This document shows, piece after piece, positions 58,730-64,000 of a DNA stretch of 64,000 nucleotides. The notes beneath the pieces are model-generated. The model was not told the origin of the DNA, made no database searches, and saw nothing but the letters and a program-made list of their open reading frames with translations. Each line of letters begins with the position of its first letter. Within the stretch, counting starts at the first letter, position 1. This DNA is from Rhodocyclales bacterium (GTDB taxonomy: Bacteria; Pseudomonadota; Gammaproteobacteria; Burkholderiales; Rhodocyclaceae). The translations under genes and the position numbers were made by a program. The stretch spans positions 434,001 through 498,000 of the forward strand of contig JACRPA010000006.1 in NCBI GenBank assembly GCA_016214145.1, written 5' to 3'.

Positions 58730-59244
58730 GCCGACAGCCGCGCCATTCCACCGACGGGCGGCCTGCCGGCAGACGGGGGCGTGATCGATTTCATGGCAAA
58801 GTGGGCAGGCAAGTTGCACACTTTGCGCATGGACAGCGAGGCGTATCCATCGTGACGGCAATCTTCCTCATCGTCATCCTGGCGGCATTGGCCGGCTTCG
58901 CCGCGCGCATCTTCAGCGTGCAGCAGCAGTCCTCCGGCCTCGACGTGCAGGGCTCGCAGGCCTATGCCGCCGCCCAGTCGGGCATCGACTGGGGCGCCTT
59001 CCAGGCCTTGCGCAGCGGTTCCTGTGCCGGATCGACCAACCTAGCCATGCCGGCGGGGCCGCTTGGCGCCTTCACCGCGACGGTGACCTGCGGCTCGACC
59101 ACCCACACCGAGGCCGGCAATACGGTGACGATGTACCGGCTGACGTCCACCGCCTGCAACCAGCCAACGGCAGGTGCCTGCCCCAACGGCGCGCCCGGCG
59201 ACAGCTACGTCGAGCGGCAGGTGACGGCGACGGTGGAGAACTGA
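58726..59244 (+). CDS. mshP: MSHA minor pilin-like MshP
   Basis: The protein has 172 residues from an ATG that overlaps the mshO stop. The hydrophobic helix GVSIVTAIFLIVILAALAGF lies after an unusually long basic leader of about 38 residues. A GTG at 58801 would give a shorter leader of about 14 residues. It resembles PilX/MshP, with no Glu5. The coding DNA of the leader holds a GCAAAGTG/CACTTTGC inverted repeat. Confidence 0.8.
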   Translation: MSRQPRHSTDGRPAGRRGRDRFHGKVGRQVAHFAHGQRGVSIVTAIFLIVILAALAGFAARIFSVQQQSSGLDVQGSQAYAAAQSGIDWGAFQALRSGSCAGSTNLAMPAGPLGAFTATVTCGSTTHTEAGNTVTMYRLTSTACNQPTAGACPNGAPGDSYVERQVTATVEN

Positions 59245-59247
59245 GCC

Positions 59248-62200
59248 ATGCGCCGTGATTTCCTCCTGCGGCTTGGATTGATTGCCGGGATCGCCGCATT
59301 GTCGCCCCAGGCTTTCGCGGCAGCCTGCACCTCGGTCGCCTCTGGCAACTGGAATGCGGCTGCAACCTGGAGCTGTGCCGGATTGCCTGCCGCGACGATA
59401 CCCGGTCAGAACGCCGCCGATACGGCCACCATCGCCGCCACCCATACGGTCGCCGGAAATTTCGCCACCACCATCGCCGCCCTGACGGTGAATGCGGGCG
59501 GCGTGCTCAACATGCAGGGCGTCAACCTGACCGTGAATGGGGCCATCGGGGTCAGCGGAACGCTGGCGCACACGACTGCCGGCGGGACCAAGACCTATAT
59601 AGGCCTGGTGACCGTCAATGCCGGCGGAGTCTGGAGCAACACGGCCAACCAGGCCGTCACCTTCCGCGGCGGCATCACGCACAACGGCACGACGTTCAAT
59701 GCCGGTACCGGCACCCAGACCTTCAACACCAACAGCCAGGCGCTGGCCGGTTCCAGCGCCATGACCTTCGGCGGCATCGTCGCGGTGGTGGGAGCGGTGA
59801 CGCTGACCAACAACAACACCAGCACGGTGACCATCACCGGCAACCTGACCGGCTCGGTGGCCGGCTCGACCTTCGTCAATGCCGCCAACGCCACGCTGAG
59901 CTACGGCGGCGCGGCGGCGCCGATGGCCACAGGGGTGCTGACGGCGACGGCCGTCCCGAACACAGTGATCTACAACCGCAACGACGGCGGCCGGCAACAT
60001 CACGGTCAACGGCAACCTGACGGTGAGCGCCGGCATTCTGGCGCTGGCGGCGACGACCTCGCAGGTGAACGGCACGACCAGCGTCAGCGGCACGCTGAGC
60101 ATGACCACCGCCACCAAGACCTTCGTCGGGGCGGTGACAGTCAACGCCGGCGGCGTGTGGACCAGCTCGGCGGCGGGGACGGCGGTGTTCCGCGGCGGCA
60201 TCACGCACAACGGCACGACGTTCACGGCCGGCATCGCCCAGTTCAACACCAACAACCAGGCGCTGGCGGGCGCATCGGCGATGACCTTCGCCGGCGCGGC
60301 AGTGACCATCACCGGCACCCTCAACGGCACGGTGGCCGGCTCGACCTTCACCAACGGCGCCAATGCCACCCTGAACTACGGTGCGGCGGCGGCTCCCATG
60401 GCGACCGGGGTCCTGAATGCGGGCGCCAATCCGAACGCTGTGAATTACAACCGGGCCGGCGCGCAGACCGTCAGGCTGCCCGTCGGCAACACCTACCACC
60501 ACCTGACGCTGTCCGGCAGCGGCGTGAAAACCCTGCCGGCCGCTGCGCTGGCCATCAACGGCAATTTCACCCTGGCTGGCACGGCAACCACGACTGCGGC
60601 CGGGGCGCTCACCGTGGGCGGCAATTTCACCATCGGCGCGGGCACGACCTTCAATGGCGCCACATTCAGCCACAGCGTCGCCGGCAACTTCTCGAACAGC
60701 GGCACGTTTACCGCCTCGACCAGCACCATGACGCTGAATGGCGCCGCCGCGCAGACCATCGGCGGCGCGGTCGCCACGACGTTCTACCGGCTGACGATCA
60801 ACAACACTTCGGGCGGCGTGACCCTTTCGGGCGTGAATGCCACGGCGACCAACCTGCTGACCTTCCAGAGCGGCATCGTCACGACCGGCGCCCAAAGGCT
60901 GATCCTGGCCGCCCCCGCGAATTGCACGACCGGGGTGAGCCGGCCAGGGAGCGGCCATGTCGCCGGCTTCCTGCAGATGCGCGTGCCGGTGGGCAATCCA
61001 ACCTGCACCTTCCATGTCGGCGATGCCACCGATTATCGCGGGGTCACGCTGTCGTCCTTCAGCAGCGGCGTCACGACGGCAGGAGACCTGACCGTTTCGG
61101 TTACGCAAACGGCGGGGGACCATCCGAACATCGCCACTTCCGGCCTCGACGACCTGGGCAGCGTGAACCGCTACTGGACGATCAGCAACAGCGGGCTGGT
61201 GATTGGCCTGCCAGGCACATACAGCGCAACCTTCAATTTCATTGCAACCGACCTCGACGGCGGGGCGCTGCCCTCGACCATGGAGGTCGAGCGCTACCTG
61301 GCCACCTGGAACACTACCGGCATCGGCACGCGCACGGCCACCAGCACCCAGGCCACCGGCATCAACGGATTCGGCGATTTTGCCGTCGCCCGCAAGAAAT
61401 CCGTTGTTTCCAGCTTCAACGGCTGCAGCAGCGGCGACACTTGCCCGCGGACGACGGCCAAGCTCAACACGCGCCTCGCCAATGGCCAATTCGCGCTCTA
61501 CCTGGCGGCCTTGAAGCTGGACGGCAGTGTCGCGACCGCCTTCAACGGCAGCGCGACGGTGTCCCTGGTCGGCACCATCGCTTCGGGCGGGGGGGTGGGC
61601 GCGGATAACTGCCCGACGGCGGCGCTCGATCTGAACCAGTCGCTCGGCCTGCTGGCCTTTACCAACGGCAAGCGCACCCAGACGGCCATAACCGTGAACA
61701 ACGTCTATCGCGACGTGCGCGTCAAGTTCGTCTGCACGGCCGTGGAATGCCCGCCCCTCGGCATCACGGTCTGCAGCAACGACAACTTCGCCATCCGGCC
61801 GGACAACTTCACCATTACCGTGCCGGCTGCTTTCGTCAAGACGGCCGGCGATACGACGGTCGGCGACACCTTCAGCCTGGACGCGGTGGCGAAAGGCGGG
61901 GGTGCGGACGTTGCCAACTACAATGGCACGCCCCAGACCGATGCGAGTTTGGCTGCCGCGACCAGCTCGGGGCCGAACAACAATGGCGCACTGACCGGCA
62001 GCTTCGGCGTCGCCGCCGGCGGAGTCGCCAGCGGGACCTTCGGCTATAGCGAGGCGGGCTACTTCGCGCTCGGCATCGGCGCGGTGCATGACAGTGGCGC
62101 CTCGCGCTTCACCGCCGCCGATTCCTTCCCCGCCGAGTGCACCGACGATTTCAACAATACTTACACGGCCACCGATCCGGCGGCCACGGTCGGCTGCAGA

Positions 62201-63142
62201 TTCCGCAATCAGGCTGCCAGCGGCGCCATCGGACGATTCACCCCGGACAGGTTCGTCCTCATCGGCAGCCCGGCGGTGACGCCGTATTGCGGCAGCGGGG
62301 CGACCGGCTTCACCTACGAGGGCCAGGCGCAACTGGGGCTGACCTTCACGCTGGAAGCGCGCAACAAGGCCGACGTCCGCACGCGCAATTACGACGACAC
62401 CTATCTTTTTGGCAAGGGGCTGGTCGAACCGCTGGCCGAAAACAACGACAACGATGTTGACTTGAGCGGAAGGCTCAACCACGCCTCGTCGGGCTGGCCG
62501 GTCTGGTCCGACGGGCGCTTTGTCGTAAGCAAGCTGGGCACGTTCAGCCGGCCCGGAGCGAGTCCGGACGGGCCTTACGACTCCCTGGAAATCGGAGCCC
62601 GGGTGACCAAGGCGCTTGGCACCGACGGCGACGCCGACGGCATCAAGGTCAGCCCGGAAAACATGACCATCGGCACGAAAAAAGGAGTGAAGCTGCCGGG
62701 AACCACCCGCGTGCGCTTCGGGCGCCTGCGCCTGGCGAACGCCTCCGGCTCGGAACTCTACGGGCTGCCCGTGCCGATGAGCGCCCAGTACTGGAACGGC
62801 ACCGGTTTTGTCACCAACGGCGCCGACGCCTGCACCACGGTCACGAGCGGCATGATCACCCTCGGCAATTACCAGCGCAGCCTGAATGCCGGCGAAACCA
62901 CGCCGACGGTGGGCGGCGCCTTTGCCGCCGGCGTCGGCAGCCTGATGCTCTCGGCGCCCGGGGCGGGAAACCAGGGCAGTGTCGATCTCCGCGTGGATCT
63001 GTCGGGCCAGCCCTGGCTCCAGGGCCGCTGGGATGCGGTGGATCAGGGCGCGGACGGCAATTTATACGATGACGACCCCTCCGCGCGGGCCACCTTTGGC
63101 GTTTTCAGGGACAGAGTGTTGTATCGGCGCGAAAACTACTAG
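59248..63142 (+). pseudogene. mshQ: MshQ-like surface protein, split by a frameshift
   Basis: Frame 1 from ATG 59248 encodes a signal peptide (ending PQAFAAACT) and about 240 residues of beta-helix-like repeats. The protein then continues in frame 2, where the open frame runs to 63142 (first ATG at 60023). The switch lies near 59983-59995: frame 1 reads YNRNDGGRQ, frame 2 resumes GNITVNGNLTVSAG. Two copies of a repeat of about 115 residues (each with RGGITHNGTTF, STF-NAAN/NGAN and APMATGVL) meet at this point. The C-terminal 250 residues match the DUF6701 region of MshQ (RFTPDRFVLIGSPAV). Total length about 1,297 residues if repaired. Confidence 0.75.
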
Positions 63143-63212
63143 GAATTCATTGACTTTGGGAATCAGATAATCTACCTTAACGACATTAGCTAACTAATTG
63201 TCAGGACAGGAT

Positions 63213-64000
63213 TTGTTCAAGGCGGGGAAAAGACAAGGGTGGCTCGCCTTTGAATTCGCCGACGGCGCGGTCAGCATTGCAAACGTAATACGCAGGACAG
63301 GCAGCCACCCGAGACTCGAAATCTGCAATTCCTATCGCTGCGAAGGAGGCGAACTCGACACGCTCATTCGCCTGCGCAAGTCCCTCAAGCTCGACGCTTT
63401 CCGCTGCACGCTGAATCTGCAATTCGGCGAATACCATTTTCTCCAGGTCGATCCACCCAATGTTCCAGCCGACGAGCTCAGGCAGGCGCTGCGCTGGAGC
63501 ATCAAGGGCATGGTCGATTTCCCCGTCGATCAGGCCACGCTCGATGTGCTCGATGTGCCGGCCGACAAGGAAGGCCATGCCAAGGCGCGCTTCCTCTATG
63601 TCGTCGTCGCCAGCAACGATGTCATCGGGCGCCATGTGCGCCTGTTCCAGGATGCGGGTCTCGATCTGGCCGCCATCGACGTTCCCGAAATGGCCCAGCG
63701 CAACGTATCGGCCCTTTTCGAAGCGCAGGATAGAAGCATCGCCATGCTCGGCTTCTCCGGCGCCGGCGGACTGCTGACTTTCGGCTATCGCGGCGAGCTG
63801 CTCTCGGCCCGCCGCATCGACGTTTCCCTGAAGCAGCTGGTCGAAGCGGGAGAGGATCAGCGCCAGGCGATGTTCGAGCGCATCGGCCTCGAACTGCAGC
63901 GCTCGCTCGACACTTTCGAGCGGCAATTCACCTTCGTCAGCCTCGGCAAGCTCGTCGTCAGCCCGATCGCCGAGGAGATCGGGTTGTCGTCCTACCTCGC
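63213..64000 (+). CDS. mshI: MshI-like pilus assembly protein (partial)
   Basis: A TTG at 63213, with AGGACAGGA upstream, opens a frame that runs off the window. The visible 262 residues start FKAGKRQGWLAFEFADGAVS and contain RWSIKGMVDFPVDQATLDVL and LELQRSLDTFERQFTF, like the PilM/MshI ATPase-fold proteins of type IV pili. In Vibrio this gene precedes mshE; here it follows mshQ. mshJKLMN may lie beyond the edge. A 70-base gap separates it from mshQ. Confidence 0.75.
   Translation, partial: MFKAGKRQGWLAFEFADGAVSIANVIRRTGSHPRLEICNSYRCEGGELDTLIRLRKSLKLDAFRCTLNLQFGEYHFLQVDPPNVPADELRQALRWSIKGMVDFPVDQATLDVLDVPADKEGHAKARFLYVVVASNDVIGRHVRLFQDAGLDLAAIDVPEMAQRNVSALFEAQDRSIAMLGFSGAGGLLTFGYRGELLSARRIDVSLKQLVEAGEDQRQAMFERIGLELQRSLDTFERQFTFVSLGKLVVSPIAEEIGLSSYL

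Noticed and set aside
59990-61608. Continuation of frame 1 of mshQ to 61608
   Set aside because: After about 59990 frame 1 loses the repeat pattern and becomes Arg/Gly/His-rich, while frame 2 carries on the repeats and the C-terminal domain.

Overview
The window is about 64 kb of GC-rich, densely coded chromosomal DNA. It suggests a free-living betaproteobacterium, perhaps near Rhodocyclales or Nitrosomonadales. This rests on family content: a GlrK-QseG-GlrR cassette, a gpmA-envC-ctp-moeB run, ArsR-rhodanese-grxC-secB-SH3-gpsA-trmL, a MSHA type IV pilus operon, and a glycogen locus with two GH57 enzymes. It is inference and not a taxonomic identification. I see no tRNA, rRNA, CRISPR array, prophage or intact insertion sequence.

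Layout. (1) 11-5577: a translationally coupled set of a TPR/GT41 glycosyltransferase, two PaaK/CapK-like adenylate-forming enzymes and a GNAT acetyltransferase. An orphan FecR-domain protein and folA follow. (2) 7001-11109: sensor kinase, lipoprotein and sigma-54 activator of the GlrK/QseG/GlrR type. The next gene, a glycine-zipper envelope protein, has a consensus -24/-12 promoter and TGTC-N10-GACA sites upstream. (3) 11593-26557: a glycogen/alpha-glucan locus (glgA, glgP, class I aldolase, alpha/beta hydrolase, two GH57 enzymes, glgC, divergent glgB, a DUF2934 protein, glucokinase), then thyA. (4) 27432-33427: M17 aminopeptidase, a PilZ-like protein, a small DUF3330 protein, mog, darP, pmbA. 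(5) 33578-37179: a TRAP transporter whose binding-protein gene converges on its two permease genes across a bidirectional terminator. (6) 37368-44249: a histidine phosphatase overlapping a three-domain ACP / acyl-AMP ligase / acyltransferase fusion, then glyA, nrdR, ribD and a membrane protein. (7) 44239-48892 (minus strand): gpmA, envC, ctp, an unknown gene, moeB. (8) 48979-52639: an ArsR regulator with the cysteine spacing of persulfide sensors, rhodanese, glutaredoxin, secB, an SH3-domain protein whose signal-peptide region holds a tandem 108-bp repeat, gpsA, trmL. (9) 52732-64000: MSHA pilus genes E, G, F-like, A, C, D, O, P, Q and the start of I. MshQ is split by a frameshift at the junction of two internal repeats.

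How the genes work together. Glk, GlgC, GlgA and GlgB can build glycogen, while GlgP and the GH57 enzymes can remodel or degrade it. The aldolase and phosphoglycerate mutase link to central carbon metabolism. Cyclic-di-GMP control is suggested twice, by the PilZ-like protein and by the MshE N-terminal domain. The most notable non-coding structures are the probable GlrR-controlled sigma-54 promoter, three intergenic inverted repeats built of 7-9-nt periodic units, a REP pair, and the 108-bp in-frame tandem repeat. Start codons were chosen from Shine-Dalgarno spacing, overlap with upstream stops and family N-termini. Many are GTG or TTG.
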